From Pontiella desulfatans (GTDB lineage: Bacteria > Verrucomicrobiota > Kiritimatiellia > Kiritimatiellales > Pontiellaceae), in contig NZ_CAAHFG010000004.1 in assembly GCF_900890425.1 (NCBI RefSeq), positions 428,798 to 492,797 of the forward strand: a stretch of 64,000 nt of DNA, written 5' to 3'. Position 1 is the stretch's first letter. Every line of letters starts with the position of its first letter. Shown here in pieces: positions 50,432 through 57,656 of the stretch. The position numbers and the translations under genes were made by a program. Below the pieces are notes generated by a model. It had not been told where the DNA came from. It saw only the letters and a program-made list of their open reading frames with translations, and did no database searches.

Positions 50432-51677
50432 TCTGATACTGGCCGTCTTCGGCTCGCTCTCCCTATGTTGCGCCGCCGAATCTTCCATGGCTTCCCGCTT
50501 CGAGCTGTGCCGCCAGATCGACGGCGAATTCACCGCCGGGCAGGTGGGGCGGGTCTCGCTACCCGGCGATGTGTTCGCCCAGTGCCGGTCGTTCCCGGAC
50601 GACCTGCGTATTCTGGATGCGGCTGGAAAGCAGTGGCCATTCTACCTCTCGGTCGCCCGCAGCCAGGTCGAGTCGCGCGGGCAGCTGGCCGAAATCGTCA
50701 ATGCCTCGTTTGTCGATGCGGAGGAGCGCTATTGGCAATTCGACCTGGTGATTCCCGCAGTTGATGGAAAAGTTCAGCCGCACAATCAACTCGAGCTGCG
50801 TTCCTCCGGCAACGGCTATGTTCGGCGGGTCGAGGTGTTCACCGCCCGTGAGCCGCGCGGCCATATGGCCACAGGCTACCTGATCCGGTCGGCCCACCAC
50901 CGCAATGCCGGGAACCGGCTTGTCCGCTATCCCGCCTCCGATGCCGCGCGCCTCCACGTGCGGGTCTATGCCAACGCCAAGGACGCCACCGAGACATTCT
51001 CGGTTACCCGCGCAAACGTTCTCCACAAGGTAGCAACCACAGCGGAACGCGAAACCGTCGAATACAAGGCATTGGACGTTCCCGAGAACGAAACAACCCA
51101 GACCGTGCAGACATTCCTGTTCGATACCGGGTTTGAAAACCGGCCGGTTGAGTTTATTTCTTTCAATGTGAAGACCGCATCCTTCGTTCGTAGTGTCACC
51201 GTGCAGGGGCGCAACCGCGAAAACGAACCGTGGCAGCGGCTGGGCGGCGCCGGAATCCATCGCTATGGCGACGAATCCAAGGCGGAAATCACGCTCAGAG
51301 CCAACAAGCGCTTCCTCAAAATCGATATCCACCACTACGACGATGTGCCTCTGGCGGTAGAAGCCGTGAAGCTCGAAGCCATCCCGCGCCACCTCGTCTT
51401 CGAGGCGGCGTCCGCCGCCTCGGCCTCCCTCTGTTTCCGGGCCTGGGACATGCCGACGCCGCGCTACGACCTGGAAGCCCGGCTCTCGAAGCAAACGATG
51501 GCCGAAGCGCCGCTCTACCCAACCTTGGAAACCCGGCCCAACGAAGCCGCCAAAGCCCAGCCCTGGCGCAAATATTCCAAACTGCTCGCCGGTCTGGCGG
51601 TCGGCCTCGTCAGCCTCCTCGTCATCCGCGTCATCATCGGCATGATGAAGCAACAAGCCGGCGACTCCCAGGGCTAA
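50418..51677 (+). CDS. DUF3999-family exported protein
   Basis: 419 aa, ATG 50418 within the end of the DUF2339 gene (14-base overlap), GGAGG 6 bases upstream. The signal peptide is MKKSNLILAVFGSLSLCCAA. The body is mainly beta-sandwich, with FELCRQIDGEFTAGQVGRVS, FPDDLRILDAAGKQWPFYLS and YVRRVEVFTAREPRG-type strands. A C-terminal membrane helix follows (LLAGLAVGLVSLLVIRVIIG). This is the usual companion of DUF2339 proteins. It is probably anchored in the inner membrane with its bulk in the periplasm. Function unknown. Confidence 0.85.
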   Translation: MKKSNLILAVFGSLSLCCAAESSMASRFELCRQIDGEFTAGQVGRVSLPGDVFAQCRSFPDDLRILDAAGKQWPFYLSVARSQVESRGQLAEIVNASFVDAEERYWQFDLVIPAVDGKVQPHNQLELRSSGNGYVRRVEVFTAREPRGHMATGYLIRSAHHRNAGNRLVRYPASDAARLHVRVYANAKDATETFSVTRANVLHKVATTAERETVEYKALDVPENETTQTVQTFLFDTGFENRPVEFISFNVKTASFVRSVTVQGRNRENEPWQRLGGAGIHRYGDESKAEITLRANKRFLKIDIHHYDDVPLAVEAVKLEAIPRHLVFEAASAASASLCFRAWDMPTPRYDLEARLSKQTMAEAPLYPTLETRPNEAAKAQPWRKYSKLLAGLAVGLVSLLVIRVIIGMMKQQAGDSQG

Positions 51678-51684
51678 GGCAATA

Positions 51685-51715
51685 GGGGCGCCGGCCTCTG
51701 CAACCGGCCGTCCCC
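51685..51715 (+). terminator. GC-rich hairpin after the DUF3999 gene
   Basis: gggg-gccgg and ccggc-cccc arms (51685-51694 and 51704-51715) enclose a 9-base loop, 8 bases after the stop. There is no T tract. The words ggggcgccggcctctgcaac also resemble the dispersed class. Confidence 0.4.
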
Positions 51716-51795
51716 GCAATTTAGATACAGTCCTTGTTTACTTCTGGAAAATCGGTAGGTACTGTCCCGCGCCTTTAAACGTGAGGAATAAGGTC

Positions 51796-52782
51796 ATGAA
51801 TTGGAAGGCGTTGGCAAACAGGATTTTGGACGGGGGTGAACCGATCAGCCGGGAAGAGGCCCTGGCGGTGCTCAACTCATCGGACGACGAACTGCTCGAG
51901 GTGCTGCAGGCGGCCTACCTGATCCGCAAGAACTGGTTCGGGAAAAAGGTCAGCCTCCACGTGCTTAAAAATGCCAAAAGCGGCGTTTGCCCGGAGGACT
52001 GCTCGTTTTGCAGCCAGTCAAAAACCTCCACCGCGGAGGTCGCGGAATACGAGATGCAATCGGCCGACGAAATCGTCGCCGGTGCCGCCGAGGCCATGGA
52101 AATGCAGGCCCTGCGCTACTGCGTGGTTACCAGCTCCCGCGCCCCGTCCGAAGGCGAACTCAAGATCATCACCGAGGCCGCCTCGCGCATCAAGGCCGCA
52201 AACCCGCAGCTCGAACTTTGCGCCTCCATGGGCTTCCTCACCGAGGAAAAGGCGCAACGGCTCAAGGATTCCGGGGTGGACCGCTTCAACCACAACCTCG
52301 AAACCTCCGCCAATTTCTATCCCTCCATCTGCTCCACCCACCAATACGAGGATCGGGTCGAAACCGCCAAAACCGTCAAAAAGGTGGGCCTCGACCTCTG
52401 CTGCGGCGGGTTGATCGGCATGGGCGAAACCCTCGAAGACCGCGTAGACCTCGCGCTTGCGCTCAAGGAACTCCAGGCCGACTCCGCCCCGATCAACTTC
52501 CTCGACCCTCGCGAAGGCACCGAGCTGGAAGGGCAGGAGCGACTCACCCCGAACGACTGCCTACGCACGCTCGCCATGTTCCGCTTCGTGCTCACCCATG
52601 CCGAAGTCCGCATTGCCGGCGGTCGCGAAACCTGCCTGCGCCACCTCCAGCCGCTCTCCCTCTACCCGGCAAACTCCATGTTCACCAACGGATATTTAAC
52701 CACCGGCGGCTCCGGCTATGAGGCCGACAAACAGATGATCGAAGACGCCGGATTCGAGCTCGGCCACCTCGTCAACGCCTAG
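51796..52782 (+). CDS. bioB: Biotin synthase
   Basis: Radical-SAM enzyme that inserts sulfur into dethiobiotin. 328 aa from ATG 51796 (GAGG 9 bases upstream). The [4Fe-4S] motif CPEDCSFC uses Cys65, Cys69 and Cys72. Other family marks are HNLETSANFYPSICSTHQYE, CCGGLIGMGETLEDRVDLAL, PINFLDPREGTELEG and a NSMFTNGYLTTGG end. The arginine ligand of the second cluster is in VRIAGGRETCL. No other bio gene is adjacent. A perfect palindrome begins 3 bases after the stop. Confidence 0.96.
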   Translation: MNWKALANRILDGGEPISREEALAVLNSSDDELLEVLQAAYLIRKNWFGKKVSLHVLKNAKSGVCPEDCSFCSQSKTSTAEVAEYEMQSADEIVAGAAEAMEMQALRYCVVTSSRAPSEGELKIITEAASRIKAANPQLELCASMGFLTEEKAQRLKDSGVDRFNHNLETSANFYPSICSTHQYEDRVETAKTVKKVGLDLCCGGLIGMGETLEDRVDLALALKELQADSAPINFLDPREGTELEGQERLTPNDCLRTLAMFRFVLTHAEVRIAGGRETCLRHLQPLSLYPANSMFTNGYLTTGGSGYEADKQMIEDAGFELGHLVNA

Positions 52783-52784
52783 CA

Positions 52785-52834
52785 AAAGTATATCATCCAA
52801 CCACCACGATCGTGGTGGTTGGATGATATACTTT
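52785..52834. repeat. Perfect 50-bp palindrome after bioB
   Basis: Every base from 52785 to 52809 pairs with 52834 down to 52810 with no loop. The left half begins aaagtatatcatccaacc and the centre is cacgatcgtg. It may act as a bioB terminator, but the lack of a loop and T tract makes it unusual. Confidence 0.85.
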
Positions 52835-52962
52835 GCGTGGGATGGGGTTGGCCGGTTGAAGGTTGGCAGTGGATTCTGTTTTCCGGAAAATCGTATTCCG
52901 AAGGTCGTTTCCTGGAACATGCGCCACTGTCTGACGCAGAGAAATCCAGGGATAAACAGGCT

Positions 52963-53012
52963 GCGGACCCCACGGAAAAAATCACGATCGTGATTTTTTC
53001 CGTGGGGTCCGC
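52963..53012. repeat. Second perfect 50-bp palindrome, same centre
   Basis: 25-bp arms, left half gcggaccccacggaaaaaat then cacga, loopless. The centre cacgatcgtg is identical to that of the palindrome 128 bases upstream, while the outer arms are unrelated. No supported gene overlaps. Confidence 0.85.
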
Positions 53013-53206
53013 CCGCTGTGACGGTATCGGGAGCGGTTCGCAGAAGGGGGATGCCGTTGCAGACGAAACGTGGCTCTGGGCACAGCCCTGCTTGCGCTGG
53101 TGGGTATGGAGGAGTGGCGGGGTTATTCGCTTCTCCGCAGTAAAGTTGCTGTTCAGCGGGGTTATGTATGAAATAGCGTAGGTTTGGCTCATGCGAATGC
53201 TCAACA

Positions 53207-53277
53207 TTGGAGGGCGAGGCTCTGTCCGAGCCGCTGCCGAGGTTCGGTTCCAGCTCGGACAGAGCCTCGCCCTCCAA
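53207..53277. repeat. Inverted repeat with perfect 25-bp arms
   Basis: Arms 53207-53231 (ttggagggcgaggctctgtc then cgagc) and 53253-53277 are exact reverse complements around a 21-base loop. It lies in the bioB-ilvD gap. The 661 bases between the genes otherwise hold only ORFs with no support. Confidence 0.85.
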
Positions 53278-53378
53278 AAACAACGATCTGGAATGTGGAT
53301 GTTTCTCGCAGAAGATTAACACTTTTGGCTTTCGTACTAAATGCCCCTGGGAGGAGCGGCTTTCGTGGGAGGCGGGTA

Positions 53379-53406
53379 TTTACTTCAGGGGTGGCTCTGG
53401 TATTAT
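53379..53406 (+). promoter_or_regulatory. Candidate promoter for ilvD
   Basis: tttact (53379-53384) and tattat (53401-53406) are spaced 16 bases, 37 bases before the ilvD ATG. The ribosome binding site aaagga follows. The -35 box is weak. Confidence 0.35.
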
Positions 53407-53443
53407 GCGCCTCCATTCAACGCTTTAACGAAAGGATACGACC

Positions 53444-55114
53444 ATGCGTAGCGACAAGACGAAAAAAGGATTGGAACGGGCACCGCACCGCAGCCTGATG
53501 CGGGCCACCGGAATGTCTTCGGAAGACATCAAGAAACCGTTCATCGCCGTTTGCAATGCTTTCAATGAAGTGATCCCGGGCCACGCCCACCTCGACCAGG
53601 TTGGGAAAATCATCAAGGATGCCGTGCGTGAAGCGGGCGGCACCCCGATCGAGTTTAACATGATCGGCGTTTGCGACGGCATCGCGATGGGCCACTCGGG
53701 CATGAAATATTCGCTGCCGAGCCGCGAGCTGATTGCCGACTCGGTCGAAACCATGGTTGGCGCCCACGCGTTCGATGCCATGATCTGCATCCCGAACTGC
53801 GACAAGATTGTGCCCGGCATGATCATGGGCGCGATGCGCGTCAACATTCCGACCATTTTTGCCAGCGGCGGACCGATGAAGGCCGGCAAGACCAAGGATG
53901 GCAAGGTGGTCGATTTGATCAGTGTTTTCGAAGGGGTTGCCGCCCACAAGCAGGGCAAGATCTCCGACGAGGAGCTCGAGGAGCTGGAGTGCAAGGGCTG
54001 CCCGGGCCAGGGTTCGTGCTCCGGCATGTTCACCGCCAACTCCATGAACTGCCTGTGCGAGGCGATCGGCCTGTCGCTGCCGGGCAACGGAACCATCCTT
54101 GCGTTGGATCCGGCGCGGCACCAGTATTGGAAAGATGCCGCCAAGCGTGCGGTTGAAATGGCCTTCGCCGATGGCCCGTTGCCGCGCGACATCGTTACGC
54201 AGGAGTCGCTCGACAACGCCTTTGCGCTGGACATGGCGATGGGCGGCAGCACGAACACCGTGTTGCACACGCTAGCCATCGCCAAGGAAGCGGGGGTCGA
54301 TTACAATCTCGAACGGATTAACGCCGTTTCCAAGAAGTGTCCGAACATCTGCAAGGTTTCGCCCTCTTCGCACTACCACATCGAAGACGTGCATGCGGCC
54401 GGCGGAATCAGCGCGATCCTCGGCGAAATTGCCAAGAAGGACGGCCTGCTGAACCTCGACTGCCCCACCGTCAGCGGCAAGACGCTCGGCGAGACGGTCG
54501 TTGGGTGCGATAGCCAGGATCTCGAATGTATCCGCGTTGTTGAAAACGCCTATTCCGAAACCGGCGGGCTTTCCATTCTTTGGGGCAACCTGGCCGAAGG
54601 CGGCTGTGTGGTGAAGAAGGCGGGCGTCGATCCGAAAATGCTGGTTCACACCGGGCCGGCGGTCATCTTCGAGTCGCAGGAAGAAGCCTGCGAAGGGATC
54701 CTCGATGGCAAGGTGAAGGCGGGCGACGTTGTCGTGATCCGCTACGAAGGCCCGAAGGGCGGGCCGGGCATGCAGGAAATGCTTGCGCCGACCTCCTACA
54801 TCATGGGGCAGGGGCTGGGCGACAGCGTTGCGTTGATCACCGACGGCCGCTTCAGCGGCGGCACGCATGGCGCATGCATTGGCCACATCTCGCCGGAGGC
54901 GGCGGAGGGCGGCCCGATCGGTTTAATCAAGGCCGGCGACATCATTGAGATCGATATCCCGAACAACAAGCTGGCCGTGCAGCTTTCCGATGAGGAGCTG
55001 GCGGAGCGCAAGAAGGATTGGAAGGAGCCGGCACCGCGTTTCACCACGGGTTGGCTCTCGCGCTACGCCAAGATGGCCACCAACGCCAGCAACGGCGCGG
55101 TTCTGGAGGGCTAG
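53444..55114 (+). CDS. ilvD: Dihydroxy-acid dehydratase
   Basis: Dehydrates dihydroxy-acids in valine, isoleucine and leucine synthesis using an Fe-S cluster. 556 aa, normal length, with aaagga 8 bases before the ATG. Family marks: [20 protein letters not shown] (first Cys), [20 protein letters not shown] (second Cys), [20 protein letters not shown] (third Cys), [19 protein letters not shown] and the end [20 protein letters not shown]. Other ilv genes are not adjacent. Confidence 0.96.
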   Translation: MRSDKTKKGLERAPHRSLMRATGMSSEDIKKPFIAVCNAFNEVIPGHAHLDQVGKIIKDAVREAGGTPIEFNMIGVCDGIAMGHSGMKYSLPSRELIADSVETMVGAHAFDAMICIPNCDKIVPGMIMGAMRVNIPTIFASGGPMKAGKTKDGKVVDLISVFEGVAAHKQGKISDEELEELECKGCPGQGSCSGMFTANSMNCLCEAIGLSLPGNGTILALDPARHQYWKDAAKRAVEMAFADGPLPRDIVTQESLDNAFALDMAMGGSTNTVLHTLAIAKEAGVDYNLERINAVSKKCPNICKVSPSSHYHIEDVHAAGGISAILGEIAKKDGLLNLDCPTVSGKTLGETVVGCDSQDLECIRVVENAYSETGGLSILWGNLAEGGCVVKKAGVDPKMLVHTGPAVIFESQEEACEGILDGKVKAGDVVVIRYEGPKGGPGMQEMLAPTSYIMGQGLGDSVALITDGRFSGGTHGACIGHISPEAAEGGPIGLIKAGDIIEIDIPNNKLAVQLSDEELAERKKDWKEPAPRFTTGWLSRYAKMATNASNGAVLEG

Positions 55115-55129
55115 TCCTCCCGATCTGTT

Positions 55130-55206
55130 AATGACCGCCAAGGCGCAAAGAAACGAAGAAGTTGTTTCCAGTTTCCTTGCGTCTTCGCGTCTTTGCGGTC
55201 ATTCCC
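55130..55206. repeat. accgcaaag-family inverted repeat supplying a start codon
   Basis: The arms atgaccgcc and gcggtcat, plus inner words caaggcgcaaagaaacgaag and cttgcgtcttcgcgtctttg, form an imperfect inverted repeat. The first ATG of the repeat is the only plausible start codon of the downstream barrel gene, so the repeat is translated. Confidence 0.7.
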
Positions 55207-56039
55207 TTCTGCTTGGCTACCTGGTTGTTGGGCTGGTGTTCCAGACCCATGCCGGGAGCATCAAGGAGCGCGAAGCGGAGATCAAGGAGCGTTCCGCCGC
55301 CAAGTCGGAAGAGCAAAACCCATCCCAATCCAGCCCTAGCGCCCACTCGGCATTCGGATCGGGAACCTATCCATCTTCCGGGGGTGGAGGCAGTTTTCTG
55401 GGCGACTTCCTGGTTTGGCTGGTGGCCGCCCCGTTCCAATACCGCGCAGACGATCCTACCTCCGGCTCCGCAGGGGGCGCCGATGCAGAGGATTGGGCGG
55501 ATGAACCCCATTCCATCTTTCCCATGCATCTGCCCGGCGAAGCGACGGTTCCCTATGTGCGGTTCGACTACAACCGCCAGTTTGCCGACTGGGACACGGA
55601 TGATGCGCGGCTGGAACTGGGCTACAAATTCGTTGCGTTCCATGGGCGGTTTACACGCCATACGGATGATTTCGATGATAACCTGGACGTGCGGCAATAC
55701 TACGCCTTGCTGCGCTACGGGGGCTACCGTCCCGACTTTCTGCCGGGCACCTTTGAGGCGGCCATCGGTTTCGGCGTGGTGCACCATGCCGGGGATGTGG
55801 ACGACGATTCCTCCGGGGCGTTGACCATCCCGCTCAAGTATCATCCCTTCGAATGGCTCGGGTTTGAATTCCGCCCGGCCTGGTATCGGTGGGAGAAGGT
55901 TCGGATGGGCGACTACGATATCTCCGCCTCCCTCGGCCTCCGCTTTCTCCAGCTGCGCGGCGGCTACCGCTGGATCTGGGACGACGGAATGGTGGACGAG
56001 CAGAGCGGCTTCTACACCGGGGTGACGGTTTCGTTTTAA
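55131..56039 (+). CDS. Outer-membrane beta-barrel-like protein with a repeat-derived N-terminus
   Basis: 302 aa from ATG 55131. The first 24 residues (MTAKAQRNEEVVSSFLASSR then LCGH) are translated from the dispersed repeat. They precede a hydrophobic signal segment, SLLLGYLVVGLVFQTHAG. After a charged, low-complexity stretch the rest is alternating beta: VPYVRFDYNRQFADWDTDDA, YYALLRYGGYRPDFLPGTF and SLGLRFLQLRGGYRWIWDDG. It ends in an aromatic residue (TVSF), as outer-membrane barrels do. It probably sits in the outer membrane; function unknown. Confidence 0.65.
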   Translation: MTAKAQRNEEVVSSFLASSRLCGHSLLLGYLVVGLVFQTHAGSIKEREAEIKERSAAKSEEQNPSQSSPSAHSAFGSGTYPSSGGGGSFLGDFLVWLVAAPFQYRADDPTSGSAGGADAEDWADEPHSIFPMHLPGEATVPYVRFDYNRQFADWDTDDARLELGYKFVAFHGRFTRHTDDFDDNLDVRQYYALLRYGGYRPDFLPGTFEAAIGFGVVHHAGDVDDDSSGALTIPLKYHPFEWLGFEFRPAWYRWEKVRMGDYDISASLGLRFLQLRGGYRWIWDDGMVDEQSGFYTGVTVSF

Positions 56040-56040
56040 C

Positions 56041-56129
56041 GGGTAACACGTAATACGTAATTGACGATCTCGCATCGCTTTGAAAATTTACGCATTACGC
56101 ATTACGCATTACGCATTACGCATTACGCA
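56041..56129. repeat. Tandem TTACGCA repeat with inverted counterpart
   Basis: Six exact tandem copies of ttacgca fill 56088-56129. Upstream, gtaacacgtaatacgtaa is roughly its inverse complement, so the whole could form an imperfect hairpin with slippage. It lies between the barrel gene and the YihY-like gene. Confidence 0.8.
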
Positions 56130-56199
56130 TCCCGATCAACGTTCCGCTTCCATTTGTGCGCCAACCCGCCTAAAGTCATGGACGACTGAGGTATAGGGT

Positions 56200-57513
56200 A
56201 TGGCCAAACAATTCATAGACCGTGTAAAGCGCTTCCTGCATTTCCTGCAGCACGACCTGTGGCGGATCGACCTGGTGCACGACTCGAAGTTGCACGCCAT
56301 TGGTGTCGAGGTGTTGCGCGTCACCCACTTGGTGCTCAAGGGCGTCAAGGACGACAACTGCAAGCTGCACGCGGCAGCGCTCACCTATTCCACGCTCATG
56401 GCGATGGTGCCGTTCATGGTCATTCTCTTTTCCATCGCAAAGGCCATCGGCTACAACGCGGCTGAGGAATCGTTGCTCGAGTTTGCCACGGAAATGCCCG
56501 AGGGCATCCAGGAATTCATCCACAATGTGCTCAATATTGTACAGGGCATCAATCCCGCAACGCTCGGCGCGGTGGGCGGCGTCATTTTCCTCTATATCAT
56601 TTTCAAGTTGCTCAGTGGGATCGAGGAATCGTTCAACCAGATCTGGGGCGTGCAGTCCTCGCGCGGCATCTCCGACAAGATCCGCAACTATCTCTCCGTC
56701 TTGGTCATCGCCCCCGCGCTCATGCTGTTGGCCAATGCCGGTTCGGCGGCCATCCTCGCGTTCGCGGCAAAGGTGGAATGGCTCGGATCCCTTGTTACCT
56801 TGTCGATGCAGCTCGCCCCGATCTTCGTGCTGGCGCTGGCGTTCGTGGCGGTTTTCATGTTCCTGCCCAACACCAAGGTGGGCTTCCGGCCCGCCGCCAT
56901 CGGCGGTCTGACCAGCGCGGTGATGGTGCTGATTCTCCAATACGTCATCCTGAAGTTCAGTTCCGTCCTTTTCCAGAAATACGCCATCTATGGCTCCTTC
57001 GCCTCCATTCCCCTCTTCCTGTTCTGGCTGCACCTCAATTGGACGATCCTGCTGATGGGGTCCGAATTGGCCTTTGCCATCCAGAACCGCGACACCTATG
57101 CCGAGGAGCAGGCCGCCGTCCGCGCCAGCATGGTGGCGAAGCTGTGGGTCGCCTATTCCGTCATGCAGGAGGCGGTCCGCATTTTCCAAGGGACCGAACC
57201 CGCGTTCAACACCACGCACTATGCCCGCAGGAACAACATCCCGATCCGTCTCATGAATGAAGTGGTGGGGGTTCTCTCCCGCGCGCGCCTCTTGGGCGAA
57301 GTGGCAACGGAAGGGCAGGAAACCTATGCCCTGCTTCAGGCCCCCGAGCACGTCACCGCCAAGAAAATCTATGATCTCATGATTTCCGACGGCTCTTCGC
57401 CGGAGGAGCTCGGCCTCGTCGATGACCTGGTCACGAATGAAATGCTCTCCGCCGTCGATGTCTCGCTCGACGAAACCCTCGATGCCATCAACCTCCGCAA
57501 GTTCATGGAGTAG
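56200..57513 (+). CDS. YihY/BrkB-family membrane protein
   Basis: 437 aa. The six-helix YihY (UPF0761) core is clear: AAALTYSTLMAMVPFMVILF, LGAVGGVIFLYIIFKLLSGI, ESFNQIWGVQ, APIFVLALAFVAVFMFLPNT, GFRPAAIGGLTSAVMVLILQ and YGSFASIPLFLFWLHLNWTI. A C-terminal cytoplasmic region of about 130 residues (LLGEVATEGQETYALLQAPE) resembles a winged helix seen in longer members. The family was once thought to be RNase BN but is now treated as a membrane protein of unknown function. Confidence 0.9.
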   Translation: MAKQFIDRVKRFLHFLQHDLWRIDLVHDSKLHAIGVEVLRVTHLVLKGVKDDNCKLHAAALTYSTLMAMVPFMVILFSIAKAIGYNAAEESLLEFATEMPEGIQEFIHNVLNIVQGINPATLGAVGGVIFLYIIFKLLSGIEESFNQIWGVQSSRGISDKIRNYLSVLVIAPALMLLANAGSAAILAFAAKVEWLGSLVTLSMQLAPIFVLALAFVAVFMFLPNTKVGFRPAAIGGLTSAVMVLILQYVILKFSSVLFQKYAIYGSFASIPLFLFWLHLNWTILLMGSELAFAIQNRDTYAEEQAAVRASMVAKLWVAYSVMQEAVRIFQGTEPAFNTTHYARRNNIPIRLMNEVVGVLSRARLLGEVATEGQETYALLQAPEHVTAKKIYDLMISDGSSPEELGLVDDLVTNEMLSAVDVSLDETLDAINLRKFME

Positions 57514-57537
57514 AGCCGCCGCTATGCGGTGGCTTTT
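57514..57537 (+). terminator. Intrinsic terminator after the YihY gene
   Basis: agccgccgc (57514-57522) pairs with gcggtggct (57526-57534) with one mismatch and a 3-base loop, followed by tttt. It begins immediately after the stop codon. Confidence 0.6.
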
Positions 57538-57550
57538 CGCTGGAACGGGA

Positions 57551-57616
57551 CAGTAGCTCGCATATCCGATGCGAGTTCCCGTCGCCGGGGAAACGCGGAT
57601 CGGATATCCACGCTAC
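57551..57616. repeat. Inverted word repeat upstream of the helicase gene
   Basis: cagtagctcgcatatccgat and cgcggatcggatatccacgc (with a final tac) are approximate reverse complements around a ccgtcgccgggg centre. Same dispersed class. Confidence 0.5.
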
Positions 57617-57656
57617 GTCATTGCGGCATCGTCTACGTTCTGGCATGTTCTCGCGC

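Noticed and set aside
52819-53181. 120-codon + strand ORF in the bioB-ilvD gap
   Set aside because: It runs through one half of the first palindrome and all of the second, and its sequence is explained by the repeats.
56041-56129. Possible CRISPR array at the TTACGCA repeats
   Set aside because: The 7-base units are directly tandem with no spacers, and there are no cas genes nearby.
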